Below are positions 48,712-58,600 of a stretch of 64,000 nucleotides of DNA, piece after piece (the first letter of the stretch is position 1; each line of letters begins with the position of its first letter). This DNA comes from Candidatus Helarchaeota archaeon. Its GTDB lineage: Archaea > Asgardarchaeota > Lokiarchaeia > Helarchaeales > HEL-GB-A. The notes under the pieces are model-generated. The model was given only the letters and a program-made list of their open reading frames with translations, was not told the DNA's origin and made no database searches. The position numbers were made by a program, and so were the translations under genes. Location: contig JABXJT010000001.1 in the NCBI GenBank assembly GCA_013375455.1, forward strand, positions 1-64,000, given 5' to 3'.

Positions 48712-50931
48712 ATGGTGATTAAAATAATAAAAGAAGGATTAAGCATCTTTAAAAAATTCACATGCCCTACTTGCAACTCTGGGTGCGGATTGCTTATCGA
48801 AGTTAAAAATAATAAAGTCATATCTATTAAACCAGATAAGGATCACCCTCTCAGCAAGGGATATTTCTGCCCTAAAGGGGTTGCTTGGAAGGATGTGACA
48901 TATGATGAGGATCGGGTGCAGAGACCCCTAAAACGCGTTAATGATACCTTCGTAAAGATCTCTTGGAAACAAGCACTGCACGAAATCGCAGAAAAATTAA
49001 CTGAAATTCGTGAAAAATACTCACCCCACTCCATCGCCTATTACATGGGCACGAATTCGCTGCACCATTACGCTCATAGCCTGTTTGCCTCGGGATTGCT
49101 GGATGCAATGGGTAGTAAGAGCATGTATAACGCGGCTTCCGTTGATAATAATAACCACTTCGTCGCCCAACATTTCCTTTACGGTAGCCCCATCGTCATG
49201 CCCATTCCCGATCTACAGAACACGGACCTTTTCATAATCTTTGGCTCAAATCCCGCGGTTACACATTTAAGCTTGGCTGTTTGCTCGAATGTTAAAAAAG
49301 TCATGAAGGAGCTCGTAGAACGTGGGGGCGAAATTTACGTCATCGATCCCCGAAAAAACAAGACCGCTCAACTTTACGCAAATGACGACGAGCACCACAT
49401 AGCAATTATTCCAAATACTGATGCGTTCCTTCTTTTATCAATGATCAATATCATTTTGCAAGAGAATTTGGCAGACCAGGAATTTCTAGCAGCCCATTGC
49501 ACTAATTATGAATCATTGAAAGATGTTGTGACTGATTTCACGCCAGAACTTGTTGAAAAGATTTGTAAAATCCCCGCTGAAAAAATCTACAATCTTACTC
49601 ACAAGTTTGTCCAGACTAAACGTGCATTAATTTATGGGCGAATGGGAATTTGCGGTTCGACTTTCAGCACGCTCAGTGCCTGGGCCATTGAGGTATTAAA
49701 TATTCTTGCTGGGAAATTAGATAGACCCGGGGGTAAAATATTCGGGAAGAATATCGTGAATGTTGCACAAATAGGTGGTCTAATCGGGTTGGGATCATAT
49801 GATAAACGGCGAAGTCGCATTGGAAATTACCCAGAAGTCATGGGTGCCCTCCCATTGGGAACACTCGCAAAAGAAATTTTAGCCAAGAACGTGCATGCGT
49901 TGATCATTTCAGCAGGAAATCCCATTTTAAGTTCTCCAAATTCGAATGAATTTAAAAAAGCTTTAGATCAATTAAAATTGTGCGTGTTTCTTGATTTTTA
50001 CATTAACGAAACTGCATTTGCTGCCGCAGATTACATCCTACCCGTGAGAACTCCCTTAGAAAACCCCAACTTCCACGCAATTTATAACCTAAATTATCAA
50101 CTAATGTCCCACATAGAATATGTCGAAGCCGCGGTCACGCCTGATCCTTACGGTCCGAAAGCCGAATGGGAAATTCTCTTGAGTTTGATCCGCTTGATGA
50201 ATCTTACAGCATTCGGTAATACCTTATTTGATAGCATCATAAAAATTTCCAGATTTATAAAGAAAAAATTCGATCCGGCGATATTAGTCAGGCTTTTATT
50301 GTTCCTTGGACAAGTTTTACAAGGCCGAGTTCCGTATCTATCCTCTACTGCATTCACTCTCAAAAAAATCATGAAAGAAAGAACGATCGTGTTGGGTAAA
50401 AATGAGTATGGCGTCCTCAAAAAATATTTAAAGACTAAAAAAAAGAAAATTCCCATTTTAAATCCTCATATTGAAAAACAAATACAGTCCTGCAAATCCG
50501 AACTCCGCGAACGGATCAGCGATAACCCCAAATATAAACTGCAAGACAATGAATTCCTCGCAATCGGGCGGAGGCTCCTTAAAACCTCAAATTCTTGGTT
50601 ACATAACGCGAAATCCCTCTGGCCGAAAAAGGGAGAACCAAAACTCTGGGTGAATACAAGAGATGCGCAGCGGTTGAATTTAACTGGTAATGAGATAGTC
50701 ATTCTCGAAAACGAACTCGGGTCTGTTGAAGTCCCAATTTTAATAACAGATAATATAATGCCGGGTGTGGTATCCTATCCTCACGGCTGGGGTCACAAGA
50801 ATCCCAAACTCTCTTTTGCTAACGAGCATCCTGGTGCTAATATTAACAAGCTTTCTAATTCCGATACGCTGGATAAATTGTCTGGTATGCCGCTCTTTAA
50901 TGGATACAAAGTTAGGCTCTTCAAAGCATGA
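48712..50931 (+). CDS. Molybdopterin-dependent oxidoreductase, catalytic subunit
   Basis: A 739-residue member of the DMSO reductase superfamily. The N-terminus holds a [4Fe-4S] set, C-P-T-C-N-S-G-C with a later F-C-P-K-G. Molybdopterin-contact blocks follow: A-A-S-V-D-N-N-N-H-F-V, F-G-S-N-P-A-V-T-H, V-I-D-P-R-K-N-K-T and K-L-D-R-P-G-G. The C-terminal dinucleotide-binding domain starts near residue 640 (L-W-V-N-T-R-D-A-Q-R-L) and ends Y-P-H-G-W-G-H. No Sec or Cys is evident at the formate-dehydrogenase position, so the substrate is open: W- or Mo-dependent oxidation of a small organic or sulfur compound. No twin-arginine signal, so cytoplasmic. Ferredoxin-type genes follow. Confidence 0.87.
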   Translation: MVIKIIKEGLSIFKKFTCPTCNSGCGLLIEVKNNKVISIKPDKDHPLSKGYFCPKGVAWKDVTYDEDRVQRPLKRVNDTFVKISWKQALHEIAEKLTEIREKYSPHSIAYYMGTNSLHHYAHSLFASGLLDAMGSKSMYNAASVDNNNHFVAQHFLYGSPIVMPIPDLQNTDLFIIFGSNPAVTHLSLAVCSNVKKVMKELVERGGEIYVIDPRKNKTAQLYANDDEHHIAIIPNTDAFLLLSMINIILQENLADQEFLAAHCTNYESLKDVVTDFTPELVEKICKIPAEKIYNLTHKFVQTKRALIYGRMGICGSTFSTLSAWAIEVLNILAGKLDRPGGKIFGKNIVNVAQIGGLIGLGSYDKRRSRIGNYPEVMGALPLGTLAKEILAKNVHALIISAGNPILSSPNSNEFKKALDQLKLCVFLDFYINETAFAAADYILPVRTPLENPNFHAIYNLNYQLMSHIEYVEAAVTPDPYGPKAEWEILLSLIRLMNLTAFGNTLFDSIIKISRFIKKKFDPAILVRLLLFLGQVLQGRVPYLSSTAFTLKKIMKERTIVLGKNEYGVLKKYLKTKKKKIPILNPHIEKQIQSCKSELRERISDNPKYKLQDNEFLAIGRRLLKTSNSWLHNAKSLWPKKGEPKLWVNTRDAQRLNLTGNEIVILENELGSVEVPILITDNIMPGVVSYPHGWGHKNPKLSFANEHPGANINKLSNSDTLDKLSGMPLFNGYKVRLFKA

Positions 50932-51062
50932 GTTATTATGAACAATAATAAATATGATTTTCTTTGAACGATATTTTATTAGCAAAATTACCCTAGAAAT
51001 TCCAGCAGAAGTAAGTTTTAAAAATTAAGGTTTATTAGAGATTTGGTATTATAGGTGATATT

Positions 51063-51893
51063 ATGTGTCGGTGGTGCATTACTCATGGCGACGGTAAAAT
51101 CTGGTATAAAAATGCGAAGAATTATGCACGACGAATGTATGTAAGGAGCAGAGCTGAACGTCGTTCTAAATCTCGCTCAGAAGGTGATAACGCGATAATG
51201 GGGATGCTACGAGATGCAGCCAAGAAGTACGGTAGTGACAAATGGAAAGTAATGCAAAAGATGGCTGATAAATTCTTTCATACCGCACATTTTGGACAGG
51301 TTATCCCACTTGAGGATGCGAAGATCATTCTTTCGAGTATTTCGTGGCCTATTGGGAAGATGTCCTGCGTATGTTTGCGGCGCCACCGAGGAATGGAAGG
51401 AATTACTGACAAGGAAAAGACTCATTGCTGTATAGGTCTTGGAGTAGGGATGTATAAATGGGAGCGATTCCCGGAAATGTATAAAGGGGGAGTTGAATTT
51501 CTTTCCTCTAACGAAGCCATCCAAATGCTAGAACAGGTTAATCAGAAAGGGCTCGTGCATTCCATCTGGACCTTCGGAACACCGTATCTTGGCGGACTCT
51601 GTAATTGCGAATATCCAATCTGTCTAGGGTTAAAGGGTCGGTTGGATTATGATATTAAAATTTTGATAAAGGGGGAATACGTGGCATTTATAGATCATCA
51701 AAAATGTAATGGGTGCAAAATCTGCATGACCCGTTGCCAGTTTGGGGCAATAAAGTATTCCCCTGCGCTTGAAAAATGCTACATCGCTGCTTGGAACTGT
51801 TATGGCTGTGGGCTCTGTCAAACCAAGTGCAAAAGAGATGCCATTGATTTAAAAGTTCGTTCAAAAATTCCGGCATTGAAGGATGTGTGGTGA
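51063..51893 (+). CDS. Ferredoxin-type protein with Cys-rich N-terminal domain
   Basis: A 276-residue iron-sulfur protein. The C-terminal 80 residues are a double [4Fe-4S] ferredoxin: C-N-G-C-K-I-C-M-T-R-C and C-Y-G-C-G-L-C-Q-T-K-C. The first 200 residues carry several more cysteines in odd arrangements: M-C-R-W-C-I-T-H-G-D-G at the very start, M-S-C-V-C-L-R-R-H near 100, H-C-C-I-G-L-G and G-L-C-N-C-E-Y-P-I-C-L-G near 180. These could bind extra clusters or another cofactor. It is probably an electron carrier for the molybdopterin enzyme 131 bases upstream. The next ferredoxin gene starts 4 bases downstream. Confidence 0.78.
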   Translation: MCRWCITHGDGKIWYKNAKNYARRMYVRSRAERRSKSRSEGDNAIMGMLRDAAKKYGSDKWKVMQKMADKFFHTAHFGQVIPLEDAKIILSSISWPIGKMSCVCLRRHRGMEGITDKEKTHCCIGLGVGMYKWERFPEMYKGGVEFLSSNEAIQMLEQVNQKGLVHSIWTFGTPYLGGLCNCEYPICLGLKGRLDYDIKILIKGEYVAFIDHQKCNGCKICMTRCQFGAIKYSPALEKCYIAAWNCYGCGLCQTKCKRDAIDLKVRSKIPALKDVW

Positions 51894-51897
51894 AAAA

Positions 51898-52140
51898 ATG
51901 GCTCGGGTCAAAATCAGATATGACGAATCGCAATGTCAGGGAGTCCAATCCTGTAAGAAATGCCTAGAGGTATGCCCTCAGAGTGTCTTCGCTATGATTC
52001 CCATCAATAATGAAAAATTTAAAATTGCAGATGAGAGCGGAGGTTATGAACTATGGATTGTTTATGAGACATCCTGTATCGCCTGTAATCTCTGCGTAGA
52101 TGCTTGTCCGCCAAAAGCCCTATCCATAGAAATTAGTTAA
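51898..52140 (+). CDS. Small 4Fe-4S ferredoxin-like protein
   Basis: An 80-residue protein from the ATG at 51898, which has GGTGA just before it; the frame's earlier ATG at 51883 lies inside the previous gene. The second cluster motif C-I-A-C-N-L-C-V-D-A-C-P is canonical. The first, C-Q-G-V-Q-S-C-K-K-C-L-E-V-C-P, has extra residues between the first two cysteines (C-x5-C-x2-C-x3-C), so its cluster may differ. Short linker between them. It probably accepts electrons in the same pathway as the upstream ferredoxin-type gene. Confidence 0.78.
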   Translation: MARVKIRYDESQCQGVQSCKKCLEVCPQSVFAMIPINNEKFKIADESGGYELWIVYETSCIACNLCVDACPPKALSIEIS

Positions 52141-52148
52141 TCAATTCA

Positions 52149-52334
52149 TTAAACATGACCTTCTTGAGGTTTCTCCTCTAATTTGAATGAAAAAGAAGGG
52201 CATTCCTTCAATAATCCATGATTCTTCAAAAAAACATAGGGCAATTTATGATGCATGCAAAAATGGTGTACGTTCATCTGTCCAAGTTGAATTAGCCGAA
52301 TATAATGAGGACATCCTTTACATTTTCTTAACAT
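52149..52334 (-). CDS. Small Cys/His-rich protein (61 aa)
   Basis: A 61-residue peptide with M-L-R-K-C-K-G-C-P-H-Y at the start, H-H-F-C-M-H-H in the middle and K-E-C-P-S-F near residue 45: four Cys and four His or so that could form a zinc or Fe-S site. It is convergent with the ferredoxin gene, ending 8 bases from its stop. No family is recognised. The spacing of C-x2-C-P-H-Y and C-M-H-H looks deliberate rather than random. Confidence 0.5.
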   Translation of the reverse strand: MLRKCKGCPHYIRLIQLGQMNVHHFCMHHKLPYVFLKNHGLLKECPSFSFKLEEKPQEGHV

Positions 52335-52466
52335 ACATTTGACCTTACTAAAGTATTCTTATATGCCATACCTTTGTTTGAAAAGAATTATAAAAAGTAA
52401 ACAGACTTAGTGAAAGTTCAAACCAAAACAAGGAAATTAAATATGGATAATATAGTCAGAAGATAG

Positions 52467-53855
52467 TTACTCACCTGATCGGCGCTTAATTCGCAAAATC
52501 GTGTCGACTGGATCTAAATCCTCGTCAGATAATAAAATATATTTCTCTTTCAACCCAGCTTTTAGGTCAATTTCCTCCTTCTTTGGTTCTAAAAGCACCT
52601 TCTCAACGGAGGACCACCGTTTCTGCTTAAGGTTGACTCTAATTGAGCTCTCTTTTCCACCAAAATTAATTAAATGAATCAAATAATCATTGTCGAGGCG
52701 GGTTCCTATGGTTTTTATCTTGCTATTTGAAACTTTAACCCCCGGGACGTTTTTCCCCTTATACTTAATAGGTATTGCCTCACGAAATAAGTTCCGACGT
52801 GGAATATACCAATCACCTAACTGATCCATTTGGGCTGCAACTTCCGGATAGAGCGTTCCATCCATTTGTGAAGCCAGGCCATAGACCACCTTTCCACCAT
52901 TTGCCATGATAATTGCAGCCATCCGAATAATTTCGTAGGGATCCGCACGTTCTTCCATTCTATCCCATGATAGCGCTGCAGGTCCTATTAATTCCCAGAA
53001 TGTCTTTGAATTTCGAAATTTATTTGCTTTTGTCCAAGCCATATTAACATTATGGAATTCCGAAGTGAGGTAATGCGCCCATTTTAAATCCCATCCGAGA
53101 CTGTTATTGAAAGTAAGAATTATATTGGGATATTTTTCTTTCATAAAGTCCATAACGATGGATCCAGATCGATCCATATTCATTTGATACCAATCCATCC
53201 ATAAACCATTAGGTCTATAGTTCTCCACGATTTCAATCAATTGACCTAACATGTATTTCTCATATCGCCTGGGATTCAAGCGAAATCTATTGAGTTTAAT
53301 CCAAGAGAGAAATTTCGCTTTTTCCTTCTTTTTTTTAAAACGGGTTTTTGTATAGCGATAGTATCGATATACAAACCACGCGGCATAAGTTAGAAATATA
53401 CCCATTAGAGGCACGAAGGGCTTGCTCCACTTACCAAAATCGAGGTAGGAGGAGGTGACACCACGCAAGGGTTGGATAGTATCAAACATAGGGTTATGGT
53501 CAAAAATTGAGGAATAATAAAACAGAAACGGTATTTCAGCCTTTTTACTCTCCTCAGCGAATTGTTTACCGTAATCATTTGGAGTTTTCCAGTCCGTTAA
53601 CTTGGTATCAAAATAGCAAATGCCGTCATGCCACTTTATTTCCATAAGGTGATAATCTACACCAATTTTTTTCTTGGAAAACTCGACCCACTCTTTTATC
53701 CTACAAAAAGGCCCATTAAACTTGAAATTTCCCTTCGCATCTCGCATTGAAGCATTGAACTTGTCGTAATTACGGTTCCATCTCCACCCTGGGCGGTGTT
53801 CAATTTGATACTGGATGCCCAAACCAGGTTTTTGCCACCATTCTTTTGCACTCAA
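52467..53855 (-). CDS. GH29-like (alpha-L-fucosidase-like) hydrolase with inserted membrane segment
   Basis: A 462-residue protein resembling family GH29: K-W-H-D-G-I-C-Y-F-D-T-K-L-T-D-W (residues 74-89) parallels the K-x-H-D-G-F...S-x-x-T-x-W block, and L-I-E-I-V-E-N-Y-R-P-N-G-L-W-M-D-W (206-222) parallels the nucleophile strand, with Asp221 the candidate nucleophile. Between these, at about residues 146-163, is a hydrophobic stretch long enough to cross a membrane (P-L-M-G-I-F-L-T-Y-A-A-W-F-V-Y) followed by a very basic run (T-K-T-R-F-K-K-K-K-E-K). A C-terminal beta domain starts near 365. Specific activity not proven. The start ATG is at 53855. It lies 40 bases after the cupin gene. Confidence 0.62.
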   Translation of the reverse strand: MSAKEWWQKPGLGIQYQIEHRPGWRWNRNYDKFNASMRDAKGNFKFNGPFCRIKEWVEFSKKKIGVDYHLMEIKWHDGICYFDTKLTDWKTPNDYGKQFAEESKKAEIPFLFYYSSIFDHNPMFDTIQPLRGVTSSYLDFGKWSKPFVPLMGIFLTYAAWFVYRYYRYTKTRFKKKKEKAKFLSWIKLNRFRLNPRRYEKYMLGQLIEIVENYRPNGLWMDWYQMNMDRSGSIVMDFMKEKYPNIILTFNNSLGWDLKWAHYLTSEFHNVNMAWTKANKFRNSKTFWELIGPAALSWDRMEERADPYEIIRMAAIIMANGGKVVYGLASQMDGTLYPEVAAQMDQLGDWYIPRRNLFREAIPIKYKGKNVPGVKVSNSKIKTIGTRLDNDYLIHLINFGGKESSIRVNLKQKRWSSVEKVLLEPKKEEIDLKAGLKEKYILLSDEDLDPVDTILRIKRRSGE

Positions 53856-53895
53856 TTTGGTTTCCTCTTAATGAAGTAGGAGCCGATATCCATTT

Positions 53896-55104
53896 TTATA
53901 AATCGGGATTTCCCGGACCAAAGTGCTTTAACATCACGAGTGGTTCTGTTTCAGATTGGTTAGTAATCACAACGCCGTCTTTCGCCGCGCTTTCGCTCAC
54001 AAAGAATTCATCGTTCGTTAATTGCCCATACCGAATTAAGATTGGGGTTTCAACCTTCCAATCGTTCATGGTTCCATATCCTTGCACCACGATAAATCCA
54101 TACGCTGCACTGTCATTAATGGTAACTGTTTTTCTTGGTAAAATGGACAACTCTTTAGCACTAAACACATCGGATTTATAACAAATCCATTTATCAATGT
54201 AACCTTCTGCCTGCATTTCTTCGATCTCTTTAACGGGTCTTGGTCTCATCAGGCGATTAGCTCGAAAATCGGGGTCAAAATTCAGATCCCAATCAATGAC
54301 TCCCATGAAGAAATCCACGTCACCTCTTTTATCCTCCGGGATTCTCCCCCAAAGATGTTCTTCCTCGATAACTCTACCGGTAATGAGCGATTGAACCATT
54401 GCATGAATGTCAGAGGCCTCTTGTGGTTCATACGTGCAGAGGGTGCCAGGCGCATGGAGCACTCCCGGCGGTACGTCCCATCCTGTCCCCAATTCAAGAC
54501 GGTACGCCTTCGAGAGATTCGTTATCTTATTATCACCTTTTGAAAAATTTTCAAGACATTCTCGTACCTGTTCCTTCGTTACTCCTGATTGAAAGCCAAA
54601 GAATGTAAAAGGAAAATCTCCCACGTGATTATTCACTTGAGGTGGGAAATAGTACGCCTCATGCTTGGATCTTCGGTTTACAAGTCGGGCGTATTTATCC
54701 GTATGATGCAGATGAAACGGCAATGGATCTTGATTATCAAAAAATTTCGCAAACATCGGCCAACTGCCGTAAGTTTCCCATAATCGTTTCCCAATTAGTT
54801 GATCCTTCAATTCATTCACTACATCACCAAAGAGGACTTGTTTTGTCTTCGTTCCTTCTTTCAAAACGACGAAACTCAACCCCTCATTTGGTGCTGTTAG
54901 TGGCCCATTATCTGCAGGAACCGTTGATACGAACCAACGCTCATCTAACCCCCCTCGATTTCCTCCAAGCGCATAATAATCATCCGGGTGGAGTTTTATC
55001 CTTCTACCAGGAGTACAGAAAACTCGCGGGACCCAGTTCGGTGCCAGCCTCAAGATCCCCTTCCCTTGCTCCAAAGCTTTTTCAGCTGATTCTCGAATCG
55101 ACAT
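53896..55104 (-). CDS. Phosphomannose-isomerase-like cupin
   Basis: A 402-residue double-cupin protein resembling class I mannose-6-phosphate isomerases: P-L-P-F-H-L-H-H-T-D-K-Y-A near residue 128 would supply metal-binding histidines, and G-T-G-W-D-V-P-P-G-V-L-H-A-P-G near 205-219 is the characteristic second metal-site loop. It may isomerise a sugar phosphate or act on a free sugar. It reads in the same direction as, and 40 bases upstream of, the GH29-like gene, so a shared sugar pathway (fucose, mannose or a relative) is likely. The small membrane protein gene is 23 bases upstream. Confidence 0.68.
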   Translation of the reverse strand: MSIRESAEKALEQGKGILRLAPNWVPRVFCTPGRRIKLHPDDYYALGGNRGGLDERWFVSTVPADNGPLTAPNEGLSFVVLKEGTKTKQVLFGDVVNELKDQLIGKRLWETYGSWPMFAKFFDNQDPLPFHLHHTDKYARLVNRRSKHEAYYFPPQVNNHVGDFPFTFFGFQSGVTKEQVRECLENFSKGDNKITNLSKAYRLELGTGWDVPPGVLHAPGTLCTYEPQEASDIHAMVQSLITGRVIEEEHLWGRIPEDKRGDVDFFMGVIDWDLNFDPDFRANRLMRPRPVKEIEEMQAEGYIDKWICYKSDVFSAKELSILPRKTVTINDSAAYGFIVVQGYGTMNDWKVETPILIRYGQLTNDEFFVSESAAKDGVVITNQSETEPLVMLKHFGPGNPDL

Positions 55105-55127
55105 TATGATCTACCACTCCAATTCAT

Positions 55128-55532
55128 CTACATTTTATTTTTAAATTTTATCAAAAACTCAATGAAGAGACAACCAAAGACAAAATCAACGGCCCCAAAG
55201 AGGACCGCATAGATGTTGATATCGCCTAAGATAAAGTAAACGAGCAACGTGAGAAAAAAGAAATACTTCTCAAAAACGCCTAACACGACGATGCCATGGT
55301 TTTTATTGAGATCCCTACTGATTAAGTAATATCCAACTCCAAAAATAAAGACGATACCTACAACCACGTGAAACCAGATGAGACTGGGAGGAATCGCCAT
55401 TTCAAAAATCAAAGCAGCAACGTCTAACATGAAAATTGACAAAAGCAATAGCGATATGGCCACAATCCAATTCCAAATGGCCCCAATTAAAAATAAATGC
55501 TTGTAATACTTTTCTCTATCCAAGTTACTCAT
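55128..55532 (-). CDS. Small membrane protein (134 aa)
   Basis: A 134-residue protein with four hydrophobic spans: about 12-38 (L-F-L-I-G-A-I-W-N-W-I-V-A-I), 48-70 (W-F-H-V-V-V-G-I-V-F-I-F-G-V), 80-100 (V-F-E-K-Y-F-F-F-L-T-L) and 108-130 (A-V-L-F-G-A-V-D-F-V-F-G). The G-A-I-W-N-W and G-A-V-D-F-V-F-G motifs occur in small archaeal and bacterial membrane proteins of unknown role. It may be the first gene of the cupin/GH29-like operon. Confidence 0.62.
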   Translation of the reverse strand: MSNLDREKYYKHLFLIGAIWNWIVAISLLLLSIFMLDVAALIFEMAIPPSLIWFHVVVGIVFIFGVGYYLISRDLNKNHGIVVLGVFEKYFFFLTLLVYFILGDINIYAVLFGAVDFVFGCLFIEFLIKFKNKM

Positions 55533-55684
55533 CTACATTCCGATTTACGATTCTCATATTTAGATGATTCTAATACTTGTTACTCTCCTCTAATTACAAT
55601 TCATATAAATATCAGCTTTAACCTGTTTGAATAAAATACCTTTTAACAATCCCTTATTTTATTGAAATAACGGAAGCGAAGAAC

Positions 55685-58600
55685 TTGAAGAGACAAATTA
55701 AAATACCTGCACTTTTATTAATTCTTGCTCTGAATTTGATGATACTTACCAATACCACCCAACCTGAGAATTTTCAGGATATATATTCTCCAGATAGCAC
55801 GTTATCAATCAAAGCAGATTCCCCCATTAACATACAAAATAATACAGCACTAGCTGCCCTAGCATCGTTGGGTAATGGGTCCGCCAGCAACCCTTACATC
55901 CTTGAGAATTACGTCATCAATGCCAGTGGCTTAGGCCTGAATGGAATCATTATTAACAATACAGATGCGTATTTCATCCTTCGCAACTGCACCGTCACCA
56001 ATGCGGCACCCACGCTCAGAGGTATTTGGTTCGAAAACGTAACCCACGCAACTATTACGAACAACACTATTCTGTACAACCAATGGGGTATTTTATTGTG
56101 GGAATCGAGTTACAATACGCTGAGCCACAATAATGCCTCCTACAACCTCGGAAATGGGATGCAAGTACGCCAAAATTCCGATTATAATAAAATATTCAAC
56201 AACACCCTCAATCACAATGCCGTGGGACTTGAACTCCACACCAGTAGTAATCATAACATGGTAATAAACAATACCGGGAATTATAACGTTCGGGGACTCG
56301 AAGCCCGGTTCTCATGCATCAACAACACCTTTGCATACAACACTGCCAATCATAATTCCTGGGATGGATTCTATTTTCGTCAGTGTACTGACCATCAGCT
56401 CATCCACAACATCGCGAAAAACAATACCCTGAATGGTTATTTTCTAGAATTAGCATGCGACAATAATAATATTTCATTTAACTTAATTGAAGATAATGGC
56501 GTGGGTGTTCGTTTATCCAATTCCGATTCAAATACAATTATGAAGAACCATTTATTCGGTAATACACAACTCTTTCAAGAAAGTGGTTCTACAGGTAACC
56601 TTTTTATTAATAACGTTATCATGAATATTTTAACGCCAGAAAATAAAACGTATTCTGCTCCGATGAGCGGATTTTATCCTGGAACTGAGGGATTTGAAGA
56701 TGCTGCTGATGGAACTCTCCCACCTCGCTGGTCGTATTCGGGATCCGGTTCTGGGTACTATGCAGAGGTCATTGCGTCCAAAGCTGATGGAAATAGTGTT
56801 GAACATAAAAAGGTCTTATATGGCCACGATGCAGCAGCGGGAAGAATACTCAATATCACGGGACAATTTAGCGAAAATCGTACTTCTGGTACCTATGAGT
56901 TTTGGATTTTATATGAAGATCTACTTGCCACTAATTATGAGATGCGTTTCGGCTTACGTAATGCATCAGATAGTCGTATTATTTGGATGTGCGAGGAAGA
57001 CGAATCTTTCAAGTATTGGAATGGGAGTATGAAACTTGATACAGGCATTTCCTTTGCAGAAAATAAGTGGTTTAGGGTGTCGGTTGATTTTTCAGATGAT
57101 GGAACTTACGCTGGGTTAGCCGCTCACCAATATAAATTCCGAATCTATGACTCTGATGGGACAACTCTACTATACATGTCTCCTAATACAAATTATTATT
57201 TTGGTAATGTGGGAGCTGCTAACCATTTCAGAATAAATACAGGCAATTCCTCCCAGGCTCAAGTTTATATCGATGCCCTTGGCCTTTCATGGAATCCTGA
57301 GTATGCCATTGGCGATAATGTGGATGAAGGTTTACTTCTAAATTTCACTTCAGAAATTGTATTAGATGAGATGGGATATTCGTTAGATGGGGGGAATTTA
57401 ACGCCAATTTGGGGTAATAGTACATTAAATCTACCTCAAAACGGGCTCTATTCAATTCAATTATATGGAAATGATTCGCTCGGCAGATCATATATAAGTG
57501 ATAGAAGAAATTTTTCAATTGCAGCGCCGCCAAAAGCCCCCGTACTATATCCTATCTTGCCAAATATTGATAACGATGGAATTATTGCGTTAAACTGGAG
57601 CAATATAATTGACGCATTAACCTATTATATTTATAGACACAATTCAACTATAACCACAACAGATGGTCTCATCCCAATTACAAACGTTTCGACAAGTAAT
57701 TATTTGGATAACGTTACAACTAATGGAACATATTACTACGTGATAGTTGCCGAGAATGTTTTTGGGAATAGTTCGATCTCTAACTGTGAAAATGTTACCA
57801 TCGCAATACTTCTTTATTACTTCGATTGGAAACCACAAATAACAAGAGCCGTTGGAAATTTTCCAAGCAAGGTTTTTATTGGTGATGTAAATAATGATGG
57901 GCAAAAGGACATTGTTTCTATTAATGATGGTGATGATACAATCTCTATTCTCTGCTGGAATTCGACGATTGAGGATTGGAACCCACAACTCACAAAACCT
58001 GTTGGAAGTTCTCCCACCTCAATTCTTTTTGTAGGAGATGTGAATAATGATGGGGAAAATGATATCATCGCGCATAATAATTTGACTAGTCTCTCGATTT
58101 TCCTATGGAACTCAACCATTAAGGATTGGAATTCGGTATTGATTAAATCAATAGGAAATGGTGTTCAGGACGTGTGTATTGGCGATGCGAATAATGATGG
58201 GCAAAATGACATCGTGACCGCTGATGGTGCTAACACTATCTCCATCCGATCCTGGAATTTAACCATACAAGATTGGAATCCGCAACTCACTAAACCTGTT
58301 GGGAACAATCCAACGGATGTGGTTATCGGTGATATGAATAATGATGGGGAAAATGACATTGTGACCTCTAATAACGGTTCTTCTACTATCTCAATCTACC
58401 TATGGAACACGACGATTTGGAATTGGACTTCGCAACTCACCAAACCTGTAGGTAATGGACCCGGCAGCGTTTTTATCGGCGATGTGAATAACGACGGAGA
58501 AAATGATATCGTAACTGCAAATATTGATGATGATACTGTCTCAATTTACTTGTGGAACCAGACGACTTGGGTTTGGAACTCAGAACTCACCAGAGCTGTA

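Noticed and set aside
54642..55109. A 155-codon plus-strand frame opposite the cupin gene
   Set aside because: The minus-strand product has clear cupin motifs; the plus-strand frame has none and no ribosome binding site.
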